From positions 1 to 21,923 of IMG/VR virus record IMGVR_UViG_3300032275_000621: a stretch of DNA of 21,923 bases. One strand, given 5' to 3'. The first letter of the stretch is position 1, and each line of letters starts with the position of its first letter. The DNA comes from a virus. A program made the translations under genes and the position numbers. The notes under the pieces are model-generated. The model had not been told where the DNA came from. It was given only the letters and a program-made list of their open reading frames with translations, and did no database searches. Shown in pieces: positions 6,550-13,930 of the stretch.

Positions 6550-7821
6550 ATGGAAATACCGACCAGGCTTTTTAATGCAGCGTTGATGGTGGCGCCGCAA
6601 GCAGTTGATGAAATTCTTTCTGCAAAAACGGCGGGTATCAAGTCAAATGGCGTGACATTGCATGGCAAGGAAACGGCTGACTGCAAGAGTGCCGACAAAT
6701 TTCAGGCGCTGGCCTGTTTTGAAAACGAGGTTGTGTTTGCGGATGCGGGTTACGCGATCATTGACGGCATTGCCCTGATCGAGATTTCAGGCGGGCTGAC
6801 TTATCGCGCGTACAGTTGGTGGACCACGTCCTATTTGGATATCCGCGATAGTTTCCGGGCGGCGATGGCCGATGAACGTGCTGAAGGCATTTTGTTTCTT
6901 ATAGATTCCCCAGGTGGTGAAGTCGCGGGCCTTTTTGATTTGGTGGATGAAATCTACCATGCAAGGGGAACCAAGCCTATCATTGCCCTTGCTGATGATG
7001 CGGCTTTTTCGGCTGCTTACGCGATTGCTTCCGCAGCGGATGAAATTTATCTGCCAACAACCGCGCAGGTCGGTTCGATCGGGGTTATCGCCATTCACAT
7101 TGACCAGAGCGGTTACGACAAGAACCTGGGACTTCGATATACCACTATTTTTGCCGGTGATCATAAAAATGATTACAACCCGCATGAGGCGTTGAAATCT
7201 GATGCCAAGGAAGTGCTGCAAGCCCACGTCGATAAGCTCTACGACATGCTCACTGCGATTGTTGCGCGAAACAGATGTATGACACAGGCGGCGGTGATTG
7301 CCACGCAGGCGGGCTTTTATATGGGTGCAGAAGCTGTAGCGGCTGGTTTGGCGGATGGTATTTTGTCGGTAACGGATATCATGACAAGAATGAGTTCAAG
7401 CAAAGGAGATATGACTATGAATTTGAACGAAGTGAAGGATTTCATTAACCAGGCATTGGCGGAAAGCCTGTCTGAAGTGAAAAAGATGCTGGAAGGGATC
7501 GAGGCGCGCTTGATCGAGCCGGCGCCGGTGATCGAGCCGACCGACACCACTGACCCGGGCGCTGTGACCCCGACTGCCGGGGCGGGGGCTGGGGACATTG
7601 TGGAATTGTGCGACGTCGCGGAAATGCCGGAACTGGCTGGCCCCATGATCCGTGATGGACTGACGCTCGATGAGGCAAAAAGCGCTATTCTTGACGCCAA
7701 GGCCAAGGCGGCAGCGCATGCGCCTATTATATCCACTATCGGACCACTGGCCTCAAGTGAAAGCAACCCGCTTTTGGCTGATGCGAAAAAGCGTGCTGAA
7801 CTTGTTTTGAAAAACAAATAG
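6550..7821 (+). CDS. Prohead protease, S49/SppA type, with C-terminal scaffold domain (lambda gpC-like)
   Basis: A 423-aa homologue of the lambda gpC family (439 aa), which processes portal and scaffold during capsid maturation. The S49 core shows ILFLIDSPGGEVAG (~114-127), forming the oxyanion region, AFSAAYAIASAADEIY with the likely nucleophile Ser154, and FAGDHKNDYNP with the likely general-base Lys206. The last ~135 residues are Ala/Glu-rich and Pro-rich, resembling the lambda Nu3 scaffold. The start is ATG 6550: AGGAGG at 6536-6541 is 8 bases away. ATG 6544 and GTG 6547 are too close to it. A second ribosome binding site inside the gene makes the scaffold separately. Confidence 0.92.
   Translation: MEIPTRLFNAALMVAPQAVDEILSAKTAGIKSNGVTLHGKETADCKSADKFQALACFENEVVFADAGYAIIDGIALIEISGGLTYRAYSWWTTSYLDIRDSFRAAMADERAEGILFLIDSPGGEVAGLFDLVDEIYHARGTKPIIALADDAAFSAAYAIASAADEIYLPTTAQVGSIGVIAIHIDQSGYDKNLGLRYTTIFAGDHKNDYNPHEALKSDAKEVLQAHVDKLYDMLTAIVARNRCMTQAAVIATQAGFYMGAEAVAAGLADGILSVTDIMTRMSSSKGDMTMNLNEVKDFINQALAESLSEVKKMLEGIEARLIEPAPVIEPTDTTDPGAVTPTAGAGAGDIVELCDVAEMPELAGPMIRDGLTLDEAKSAILDAKAKAAAHAPIISTIGPLASSESNPLLADAKKRAELVLKNK
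7417..7821 (+). CDS. Nested in-frame scaffold protein (lambda Nu3-like)
   Basis: AAAGGAG (7402-7408) followed by ATGACTATG gives an internal, in-frame start in the protease gene. ATG 7417 has ideal spacing (8 bases) and ATG 7411 is the alternative. The product would be about 134 aa: an N-terminal amphipathic helix (NLNEVKDFINQALAESLSEV), a Pro/Thr/Gly linker, and a helical C-terminus (LTLDEAKSAILDAKAKAAAHA). In lambda, Nu3 is made the same way from the 3' part of gene C and acts as the internal scaffold for capsid assembly. The call rests on position, the strong internal ribosome binding site and helical composition. Confidence 0.72.
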   Translation: MNLNEVKDFINQALAESLSEVKKMLEGIEARLIEPAPVIEPTDTTDPGAVTPTAGAGAGDIVELCDVAEMPELAGPMIRDGLTLDEAKSAILDAKAKAAAHAPIISTIGPLASSESNPLLADAKKRAELVLKNK

Positions 7822-7847
7822 CGTCTTGGACAATAAGGAGAACGAAC

Positions 7848-8759
7848 ATGCAGACTGTATTGACTGAAGGAGCGTACCTGAATGATTTGCTTAAATGGGA
7901 AATGGAAAACAACCACTCCCGCGAGCATGTCACTGTATTGGCCGGACAAGACCTTGTTATGGGGTCTGTGATCGGGAAGATTAAAATCGGATCTGTGCCC
8001 ACGACCGGTACTGCCGGAACCAACACCGGAAACGGCACCTGCGTTTCCGTGACCGGTGGCGCCAAAACCAAAGTAGGCGTTTATAACCTGCGATGCGTCG
8101 GGGTGGCTGCCAATGGCGGGATTTTTTCGGTCCGAGATCCGGATGGCGAATCATTGCCGGATGCCGTGATGGGCGCTTATACCAACCCGGCGATCAATTT
8201 CACCCTCACCGATGGCGCCACGGACTTTGCCCTCGGCGATTCTTTCACCATTACGGTTCCGGCTGGTTCCGGGAAAGTCAGAGAGCTCAATCTTACCGGG
8301 ATTGATGGGTCTGAGGACGCTTATGGGATACTGACTGCCGGGGCGGATACGACGGATACGACCCGGAAACAGGTTGCCTACACCTCGGGTGGCGTTGCTG
8401 AGCTGCTGGCCGGCGAAACTTTGACCGGTGCAATAAGCGGAGCAACCGCGCAAGTTGTTTCATTTACTTTGAGTTCCGGAACCTTTGCTGCGGGTACTGC
8501 GGCAGGCACCCTCATTCTCGACAACCAGGTGGGAACTTTCCAGGCTGAAAACCAGAACAGCGCCCGGCAGACCAATATCTGCACGATTGGAGCTGACACA
8601 TCTGCTTATAACTCTGACAGGCAGGCTGTTGCAATTGTCCGTGATGCCCAAATCGTTGCCGATTATCTGACCTGGCCGGCAGGCGCCTCGGATGCCCAAA
8701 AGGCTGCCGCACTGACCCAATTGGCGAACGCGGGGATTGTTACCAGAACGGATGTTTAA
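7848..8759 (+). CDS. Head decoration protein D with two inserted domains
   Basis: This 303-aa protein sits in the lambda gene D position. Residues ~1-50 (VLTEGAYLNDLLKWEMENN, then VLAGQDLVMGSVIG) and ~256-303 (AVAIVRDAQIVADYLTWPAG, then SDAQKAAALTQLANAGIV) are the recognisable head-decoration fold, with a connecting strand at ~145-165. Lambda gpD has only 110 aa. The surplus is two Gly/Thr-rich beta segments at ~55-140 and ~172-240. Both look like surface modules, and would project from the capsid trimers if inserted in loops. ATG 7848 is preceded by AAGGAG (strong site). The family role is to cement the expanded shell at the three-fold axes. Confidence 0.88.
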   Translation: MQTVLTEGAYLNDLLKWEMENNHSREHVTVLAGQDLVMGSVIGKIKIGSVPTTGTAGTNTGNGTCVSVTGGAKTKVGVYNLRCVGVAANGGIFSVRDPDGESLPDAVMGAYTNPAINFTLTDGATDFALGDSFTITVPAGSGKVRELNLTGIDGSEDAYGILTAGADTTDTTRKQVAYTSGGVAELLAGETLTGAISGATAQVVSFTLSSGTFAAGTAAGTLILDNQVGTFQAENQNSARQTNICTIGADTSAYNSDRQAVAIVRDAQIVADYLTWPAGASDAQKAAALTQLANAGIVTRTDV

Positions 8760-8765
8760 ACAAAA

Positions 8766-8837
8766 CAGGTGATGGGTAATAGGTTATGGGTAAAAAACCA
8801 TCCTTACCCATAACCCCTTACCTATAACCTCTTACCC
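8766..8837. repeat. Intergenic inverted repeat element, copy 1
   Basis: The 100-base gap between decoration and capsid genes is filled by repeats of words like GGGTAATAGG and TTACCTATAACC. A perfect 12-bp inverted repeat, GGTTATGGGTAA (8782-8793) with TTACCCATAACC (8804-8815), can form a hairpin. It begins CAGGTGATGGGT, identical to the start of copy 2 at 14277. The capsid ribosome binding site AAAAAAAGGAG lies just after it. This kind of short text-like repeat is typical of intergenic repeats in some Desulfobacterota genomes (recollection, not searched). Confidence 0.7.
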
Positions 8838-8859
8838 CCCAAAAAAAGGAGTATGAAAA

Positions 8860-9867
8860 ATGTTGCTTAACCCTTTTGAAACAGATGCATTTAACTTGGT
8901 CTCGCTTACGAATGCAATCAATATCCTTCCGAACAATTACGGCAGACTGAGAGAGTTGGACGTTTTCCCCGATAAGGGGATAACAACCCGTGTGGCGCTG
9001 GTAGAGGAGCAAAACGGGGTACTTAACCTGTTATCAACGATGCCTGTTGGCGCGCCCGAACAGCAGAACCGAATGGGTAAAAGGAAAGTCAGGGCGTTCA
9101 GCGTCCCCCATATTCCCCTAAGCGATGTGATCCTGGCTTCCGAGTTTGAAGCTGTCCGTGAATTCGGCACAGAGAACCAGGCACAGACATTAGCCAGCAT
9201 CATCAATAGCCATATGCAATCGGCCAAAAACAAGTACGCGATTACCCTGGAACATTTGAGGATGGGGGCGCTGAAAGGGATCATTCTGGATGCTGACGGG
9301 ACCCTTCTGTACAATCTTTATACGGAATTCGGGATTGAACAGAATTACGTTGATTTTGATTTATCAACACCCACAACCGATGTCCGGGCCAAATGCATGC
9401 AAGTGCTTCGACTCATTGAAGACAATCTGCGCGGTGAGGTCATGACACAGCCGCGAGCGCTTGTTTCCGCCGACTTTTTTGATGCGCTGACCGGGCATGC
9501 GAGCGTCAAAGCCGTTTTTGACAATACCGCATTGGCCGTTCAAGTCATTGGCGGAGACATTAGAAAGGGGTTTTCCTATGGCGGGATTATTTTTGAAGAA
9601 TACCGCGGCACTGCTACGGATGCCACGGGAGCAACCAGAAAATTTATAAATGACGATGAAGGGCATTGCTACCCCCAGGGAACGATGGACACCTTTAAAA
9701 CCATTTATGCACCGGCCGATTTTCTGGAAACCGTGAATACTATCGGGATACCGCTTTACGCAAAACAGGATGACCGGCCGTACAATCGCGGTATCAATTT
9801 ACACATGCAGTCCAACCCGCTGCCAATGTGTTTTCGCCCTGGAGTGCTCGTCAAACTGGTGGCGTAA
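8860..9867 (+). CDS. Major capsid protein, lambda gpE family
   Basis: A 335-aa protein, nearly the size of lambda gpE (341 aa). Typical features are the N-terminal NPFETDAFNLVSLTNAIN; RLRELDVFPDKGITTRVALVEEQNG (~28-52); PVGAPEQQNRMGKRKVRAFSVPHIP (~62-87), characteristic of the gpE family P-domain; and HLRMGALKGIILDADGTLLYN (~130-150). The C-terminal end reads FRPGVLVKLVA. It forms the HK97-like hexamers and pentamers of the head. ATG 8860 follows a strong AAAGGAG. The stop overlaps the next start (TAATG), implying translational coupling. Confidence 0.95.
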   Translation: MLLNPFETDAFNLVSLTNAINILPNNYGRLRELDVFPDKGITTRVALVEEQNGVLNLLSTMPVGAPEQQNRMGKRKVRAFSVPHIPLSDVILASEFEAVREFGTENQAQTLASIINSHMQSAKNKYAITLEHLRMGALKGIILDADGTLLYNLYTEFGIEQNYVDFDLSTPTTDVRAKCMQVLRLIEDNLRGEVMTQPRALVSADFFDALTGHASVKAVFDNTALAVQVIGGDIRKGFSYGGIIFEEYRGTATDATGATRKFINDDEGHCYPQGTMDTFKTIYAPADFLETVNTIGIPLYAKQDDRPYNRGINLHMQSNPLPMCFRPGVLVKLVA

Positions 9868-10181
9868 TGACTGACTTTGACACCCTACAAAACAGACTCT
9901 GGACGGATGTATTGGCCAGGCTCGGGGGAGTAGATGCCACATTTACCCCTTTGACCGGCGAGCCGTCCAGCTTCAAGGTGCTGTTTACCGAATCGATGCA
10001 GTTGCAGCCATCCGGCATGTCCCAAACATGGCTACAGGTGAATACCATAGAATATTCTCTTGCAGACCTGGCGCATGTAGCCAAAGTCGGAGAAACCTTT
10101 ACGATTTACGGTACCCCATACGCCGTACAGTCCATTATGAATAATGACGGCTACGTTATCAAGGCGGTGGTCGGTGAGTGA
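9867..10181 (+). CDS. gpFII-like head-tail joining protein
   Basis: A 104-aa protein, close to lambda gpFII (117 aa), in the same position after the capsid gene. It is mostly beta: FTPLTGEPSSFKVLFTESM, a central strand-rich part, and GETFTIYGTPYAVQSIMNNDGYVIKAVVGE at the end, which is a pattern seen in the FII family of joining proteins that cap the filled head and accept the tail. ATG 9867 overlaps the capsid stop codon. Its own stop lies within the next gene's start region. Identification rests on position, size and strand pattern. Confidence 0.72.
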   Translation: MTDFDTLQNRLWTDVLARLGGVDATFTPLTGEPSSFKVLFTESMQLQPSGMSQTWLQVNTIEYSLADLAHVAKVGETFTIYGTPYAVQSIMNNDGYVIKAVVGE

Positions 10182-10803
10182 CAGCTTTATCATAAAGATT
10201 AACAGGGCTTCCTTTGATGATGCGATAGCAACACTGCAACTGCTGAAATCGTATCTGCCCACGCACGCCTGCACATCAATCACAGAAGGTGCAGTGCAAT
10301 CCCAAAAAGATATTATCACTGAAACCGTCAAGACGCTGAATGTCGATGAGCTACATGTACGTGCTGAGATCGAAATGACAATACCCGATACTGAAACCCT
10401 CGACGGATACAAGGCGGAGATCATCTCAAAAGGAAAACCGATCAAGTTGATCGATTTTGCCATCGACGCAGCGGGATGGGACTGGCGGCACCCAAAATCG
10501 ATAAACGTCCAGATATTTAAAGATGGCGTTACGCATGAATTCAGACATGTCTTTGTTTCAAAAGGCCACATGTATGGCCGCAAAAAAAACAAAGGGGGCG
10601 AAGCCGCCGGTCGCGTTTACGCATGGATGAAATACGTAGCCGGGGCTATGTCTCTCAGATACCCCATAGAACGCCTGCAAACTGTTCGTATTCAGGACAT
10701 CCAGGCGCAACCTTATTTTATTGATCCGATAACGGAAGCCGGCGCCGAAGCCATTGTCACGGATTACAAAAAAGCCGTTGAAGAGGTTTTCGAAAGTGTC
10801 TGA
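10174..10803 (+). CDS. gpZ-like minor tail / tail completion protein
   Basis: 209 aa, similar in size to lambda gpZ (192 aa) and in the Z position. An N-terminal helical part (FDDAIATLQLLKSYLPTHACTS) is followed by a beta region. The core HEFRHVFVSKGHMYGRKKNK and the motif RYPIERLQTVRIQDI are like the family pattern in which a basic loop is followed by a proline-containing strand, then a C-terminal helix. Start GTG 10174 is chosen because AAGGCGG precedes it at suitable distance and because it gives the usual overlap with the upstream stop (10179-10181). Lambda gpZ completes the tail so it can join heads. Confidence 0.68.
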   Translation: MSDSFIIKINRASFDDAIATLQLLKSYLPTHACTSITEGAVQSQKDIITETVKTLNVDELHVRAEIEMTIPDTETLDGYKAEIISKGKPIKLIDFAIDAAGWDWRHPKSINVQIFKDGVTHEFRHVFVSKGHMYGRKKNKGGEAAGRVYAWMKYVAGAMSLRYPIERLQTVRIQDIQAQPYFIDPITEAGAEAIVTDYKKAVEEVFESV

Positions 10804-11239
10804 CACAAAACGTGAACTGATCATTCAAGCATGCCTTGCGCGCGCGGCAACCATCACCACGGCAAATGGGTATAACACAGACATGGGGCTGAATACCTTC
10901 CGCGCGATATCCAAAATAGATCCATCAAGGCTGCCGGCATGTATCATCTACCCGTTTTCCGAAACAGCAGAGCGGGTCGGCGGCGGAGAATACCTTTGCA
11001 CGATGCCGCTTCGGGCTGAAGCTGTTGCTTTAACCGGGATAACGAACCCCTCAGTTCTTGCGGAGCAGATGCTTGGGGATATGCGGCAAGCTTTCATGGG
11101 GGCGCCGATTACGCCCCTTATTGAAGAAATAGCCTACACCTCCGGCGGCACGAATGATTTTTCGAAGAATGATTCAGTTTCGGTCATAGCGAATTTCACG
11201 ATCAAATACTTTTCAACCATATCGACTCCATACACATAA
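10796..11239 (+). CDS. gpU-like tail terminator protein (probable)
   Basis: 147 aa, compared with 131 aa for lambda gpU. An N-terminal helix (KRELIIQACLARAATI) is followed by strands with PACIIYPFSETAERVGGGEY, TMPLRAEAVALTG and a final SVSVIANFTIKYFSTIS. This helix-then-mixed-sheet layout and the gene order Z-U-V suit the ring protein that ends tail-tube polymerisation. GTG 10796 overlaps the previous stop by 8 bases and has GAAGAGG upstream. The function is inferred mainly from order and layout. Confidence 0.6.
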   Translation: MSDTKRELIIQACLARAATITTANGYNTDMGLNTFRAISKIDPSRLPACIIYPFSETAERVGGGEYLCTMPLRAEAVALTGITNPSVLAEQMLGDMRQAFMGAPITPLIEEIAYTSGGTNDFSKNDSVSVIANFTIKYFSTISTPYT

Positions 11240-11254
11240 AAAAAAGGGCCAACG

Positions 11255-12268
11255 ATGACAACCGCGGAAAACTCATTGTTGTATTTTGAAAATGGACAAA
11301 CCTTTGTGCCCATGGCCGTCTTGGCGGATGCGGGAGACCATAAGACTTATAACTCAGCAGCAGAAATCTGGTCTGATGAAGCCGGTTTTTCGCCTGTTGT
11401 CAAGCCGGACGGTGTTCTGACCGGCCTGGTTGTAACCCCGGCGATATCCGGCTCAAATGACAAGGTTGATTTATCGGCCGGTACCCTGAACCTGGCAGGC
11501 GTCGTGACAACTCTGACGGCAAGTGCGGATAACACCTGCCTGCGCGGCTCAGATACCAACATTTGCCGCATCAATTCCATCGCCATTACTTCAGCCGGGG
11601 TTCCCGCGGTCGTAAGTGGCTCGGACCACACGGCGTTTTCTGAGGAACGCGGCGCAAGCGGCGGACCCCCTTTCATCCCGGTCGGCAGCGTCGAGATTGC
11701 CCAGGTGCGTTTTTCATCCATCACGGCGGCGCCTGTAGCCGCCAGCGAAATCAAGGCCGTACCGAACCGGCACCGCGAAATGGCAAATTACCCGTCAATC
11801 ATCCGGATCAACTCTATCCGCGAACAGGACACAATTCTGGGCGCTCCAGGTGTTGATTTCAGCACGGCCTTGATGCGCAACCATACAGGCAGCATCACCA
11901 AAAAAGTTTATGCCCAGTATTATGAACCGGATTTCACAGAAGTTCTGAATGCAACGGACTTTCAACCGGCCATAATCAGCATGACGACTTCTTCTCTGCC
12001 GGTTTACGGCGGCGCCATCGGGGAAGTCAGTTCAGCATTGAAAAACGGCAAATTCAAAGCCTTTTTAGAAAACGGTATTTCAGACGCAATTTTGAGAAAA
12101 GAAGGAAAGAAGATCTGGTTCAAGTATTACGCCGACAGACTCCAGACCGAAAATTATATCCTGACCCAGGGTTACCTCGGAATCACCCCGAATTACCCGG
12201 CACGGAGCAGCATTACCGCGGACTGCACCATCAATGCGTTAGACCCCGGAAAGAGAATCACCGGGTAA
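11255..12268 (+). CDS. Probable major tail tube protein with N-terminal beta module
   Basis: 337 aa, larger than lambda gpV (246 aa) but in its place. Residues ~45-165 form a Gly/Ser/Thr/Ala-rich beta module (TGLVVTPAISGSNDKVDLSA; FIPVGSVEIAQVRFSS). The later part, from about 170 (MANYPSIIRINSIREQDTIL) to the end (YILTQGYLGITPNYPARSS), has the long-strand pattern expected of a tube subunit. The gene starts at ATG 11255, 15 bases after the U-like stop, behind a weak AAAGGG. The likely role is hexameric tube rings around the tape measure, with the extra module outward. A different tail structural role cannot be excluded. Confidence 0.6.
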   Translation: MTTAENSLLYFENGQTFVPMAVLADAGDHKTYNSAAEIWSDEAGFSPVVKPDGVLTGLVVTPAISGSNDKVDLSAGTLNLAGVVTTLTASADNTCLRGSDTNICRINSIAITSAGVPAVVSGSDHTAFSEERGASGGPPFIPVGSVEIAQVRFSSITAAPVAASEIKAVPNRHREMANYPSIIRINSIREQDTILGAPGVDFSTALMRNHTGSITKKVYAQYYEPDFTEVLNATDFQPAIISMTTSSLPVYGGAIGEVSSALKNGKFKAFLENGISDAILRKEGKKIWFKYYADRLQTENYILTQGYLGITPNYPARSSITADCTINALDPGKRITG

Positions 12269-12271
12269 ACA

Positions 12272-12310
12272 GAAGGGTGCAGGCATCAGGTAGCAGGGGG
12301 CAGGAACAAA
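12272..12310. repeat. Degenerate GCAGG-word spacer
   Basis: Between the tube gene and the exported-protein gene the sequence repeats GCAGGCA, GGTAGCAGG and GGCAGGAAC. It is similar in style to, but different in sequence from, the repeat elements at 8766, 14277 and 18579. It separates the small exported gene from the tail operon text and may mark its insertion. Confidence 0.4.
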
Positions 12311-12341
12311 CCCTGAACTCTTTATTTAAAGGAGAAAGACC

Positions 12342-12674
12342 ATGAGAAAATCTTTATTTGCCTGTTTGTTGATTGCTTTGCTGTTTGTACTGACCAGCCT
12401 TGCCACTGCCGGGGATATCAAAACCGATATTGCCGGTCACACTTACGATGTTACCCTTTCCGGAACCGTTTATGAAATCCTTTTCACCCAAGGGCCTTTT
12501 GGACCCGGCCCCTGCGGGAAAGCGGAACTGAAGGCCAATGGGGCTGTGCTTGCGACTTACGATTTTTATACCAACGGGGATCTGGTCATCATTACGAATT
12601 TCGCAAACTTTTATTACCGGGACTGGGAACTGATCTGGATTCAAGGGCAACTCCTGGTCCTGGATGGAGATTAA
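12342..12674 (+). CDS. Small exported protein, moron-like
   Basis: 110 aa starting with a clear signal peptide: MRKS, a hydrophobic core LFACLLIALLFVLTSLA, and a cleavage-like site at TAG/AGD near residue 23. The mature part (~87 aa) is beta-rich with GHTYDVTLSGTVYEILFTQG and a single Cys in GPGPCGKAEL. ATG 12342 has a strong AAAGGAG. Lambda has nothing here: the order should be V then G. An exported cell-envelope protein inside the tail operon looks like an accessory moron, for instance for envelope modification or superinfection exclusion. That role is inference only; I do not recognise the family. Its stop lies just before the G-like start. Confidence 0.75.
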   Translation: MRKSLFACLLIALLFVLTSLATAGDIKTDIAGHTYDVTLSGTVYEILFTQGPFGPGPCGKAELKANGAVLATYDFYTNGDLVIITNFANFYYRDWELIWIQGQLLVLDGD

Positions 12675-12675
12675 G

Positions 12676-13149
12676 ATGCCTTTTAAATCAAAAGAGTATA
12701 AGAAAGCCAAATTTTCCTATCGGACTGGAGTCGTACTTTTGCCGGAATTAAAAGACTGGTTCGATGGCAATGGCCCGCCCGAATGGATCGTAAAAGGCCT
12801 GAACGGCAATGAACTGGCACACTGCAAGGAAATGGCCGCACGAAACAGAAAGACCATCAAGTCATTACTTGAAACCCTTGTCAAAGAACAGTCGGAAGAT
12901 GCCGTTAAAGCCGTGAAACACCTGACGGGCACCGATGGATCGGTGCCAATGGATATCGCCCTGCGGGCGGAACTTCTGGTTGCCGGAAGTGTGGACCCGC
13001 CCTGTGATATTGTTCTGGCACTCAAACTGAACATGACGCACCCGATTGAATTCCAGTACCTGACAAAAAGAATCGAATCCTTGACCGGAATGGGTTACGA
13101 GCCGGGAAAATCGAAGCCCTCTGGAATCGAGCCGACACCAGAACCCTGA
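12676..13149 (+). CDS. Tail assembly chaperone, lambda gpG-like
   Basis: A 157-aa mostly helical protein in the G position ahead of the tape measure gene. It is the short product of the G/GT pair. The ATG at 12676 has GGAG six bases upstream. The in-frame ATG at 12664 overlaps the previous gene and its spacing is poorer. The C-terminal tail is Pro/Glu-rich (GIEPTPEP) and is read only when no frameshift occurs at GGGAAAA (13104-13110). Family proteins coat the tape measure and recruit tube subunits during tail assembly and are not in the virion. Identification rests on position, size and the frameshift signal. Confidence 0.74.
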   Translation: MPFKSKEYKKAKFSYRTGVVLLPELKDWFDGNGPPEWIVKGLNGNELAHCKEMAARNRKTIKSLLETLVKEQSEDAVKAVKHLTGTDGSVPMDIALRAELLVAGSVDPPCDIVLALKLNMTHPIEFQYLTKRIESLTGMGYEPGKSKPSGIEPTPEP

Positions 13150-13295
13150 TGAATCTTTGTGCGTCCAGGGGGCGTTTTTTGTTTGAAGTAAGACCGGATA
13201 TTTTCCCGCAAGGCTTTTTAACGGACGATGAAATGTACTTGTGGGGCCTCTACTATCTGGAAAAAAACAGGAGAAAACAGCTTGGCCGATCTTGA
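12676..13295 (+). CDS. Frameshifted tail assembly chaperone, GT-like fusion
   Basis: Reading G from 12676 and slipping -1 at GGGAAAA gives 145 G residues followed by about 61 residues in the -1 frame, ending at TGA 13293-13295 (about 206 aa). The -1 frame is open all the way and carries FLFEVRPDIFPQGFLTDDEM and LWGLYYLEKNRRK, the short T-type pattern of a Trp/Tyr-rich helix seen in such phages. The T part also has its own ATG at 13149 (overlapping TGATG with the G stop), so separate translation is possible. In lambda the T domain recruits the tube protein. Confidence 0.72.
13104..13110 (+). promoter_or_regulatory. Programmed -1 frameshift site GGGAAAA
   Basis: The heptamer lies in the correct phase as G GGA AAA within the codons CCG GGA AAA of the G-like gene. 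It matches the X XXY YYZ rule and the lambda site GGGAAAG except for the last base. It is 37 bases upstream of the G stop, and the -1 frame downstream is open. Confidence 0.75.
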
Positions 13296-13926
13296 AAAAA
13301 CAGTCCAGATTATCTTCGAAGCAATCGACAACATGACGGACCCCATTGGTGAAATGGGTACCGCGTTAAGCGGTTTCGGAGGCATGGCAGGTGATGCCGC
13401 TGAAAAAGCCGACGGCCTGGGCGATGCCATCGAGACAATACCTGCAGAACTGAGGCTTGATATCACCCTTACGGATAACGCAAGCGGGAGCTTAAACGAT
13501 ATCCAGCAGGGGATGGACGATATCCCCGAATCCGTGGAACTTGATATCGGCGTTGAGGCCGGTGATTACAGGTCGATTTTTGATGATTTTTCAGAAAGTA
13601 TTGATACCGCAAGACAGGAAATTGAAGACCTTTTTGCCGACCAGCCCTGGGAACTGAAAGAATTTGAAGCCGAAGCATGGCGACAGGCGATCGATGCTGA
13701 CATGGAGATGAAAAATCAAGAATTCGAAGCCCAGAAAAAACTGATCGATCAACAGCTTGAATTGCTGGATTCAAAAAAAGCCCTGTTGGAATCCGGACAG
13801 GCGCTTATTACCGTCGATACAACCGGCCTGGAACCTGTATTTGAAGACCTTATGATGAACTTTCTAAAAAAGTGCCAGGTTAATATCAGTGAAAACTTTC
13901 CAGCCGTCTTGGTAGGGATTGCCTAA
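13282..13926 (+). CDS. Very short tape measure-like protein
   Basis: 214 aa from TTG 13282 (AGGAG at 13269-13273, 8 bases upstream), overlapping the T-frame stop. The N-terminus (LADLEKTVQIIFEAIDNMTDPIGEM cut to its idea: helix with IIFEAIDN) and a C-terminal pattern VDTTGLEPVFEDLMMNFLKK resemble the two ends of tape measure proteins in related phages, while the usual long middle is missing. There is a coiled-coil stretch at ~130-185 (Glu/Gln/Lys-rich). At about 1.5 angstrom per residue this would set a tail of about 30 nm. It may be a shortened tape measure for a stubby tail, or a remnant. The position after G/GT supports tape measure. Confidence 0.6.
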   Translation: MADLEKTVQIIFEAIDNMTDPIGEMGTALSGFGGMAGDAAEKADGLGDAIETIPAELRLDITLTDNASGSLNDIQQGMDDIPESVELDIGVEAGDYRSIFDDFSESIDTARQEIEDLFADQPWELKEFEAEAWRQAIDADMEMKNQEFEAQKKLIDQQLELLDSKKALLESGQALITVDTTGLEPVFEDLMMNFLKKCQVNISENFPAVLVGIA

Positions 13927-13930
13927 AGGT

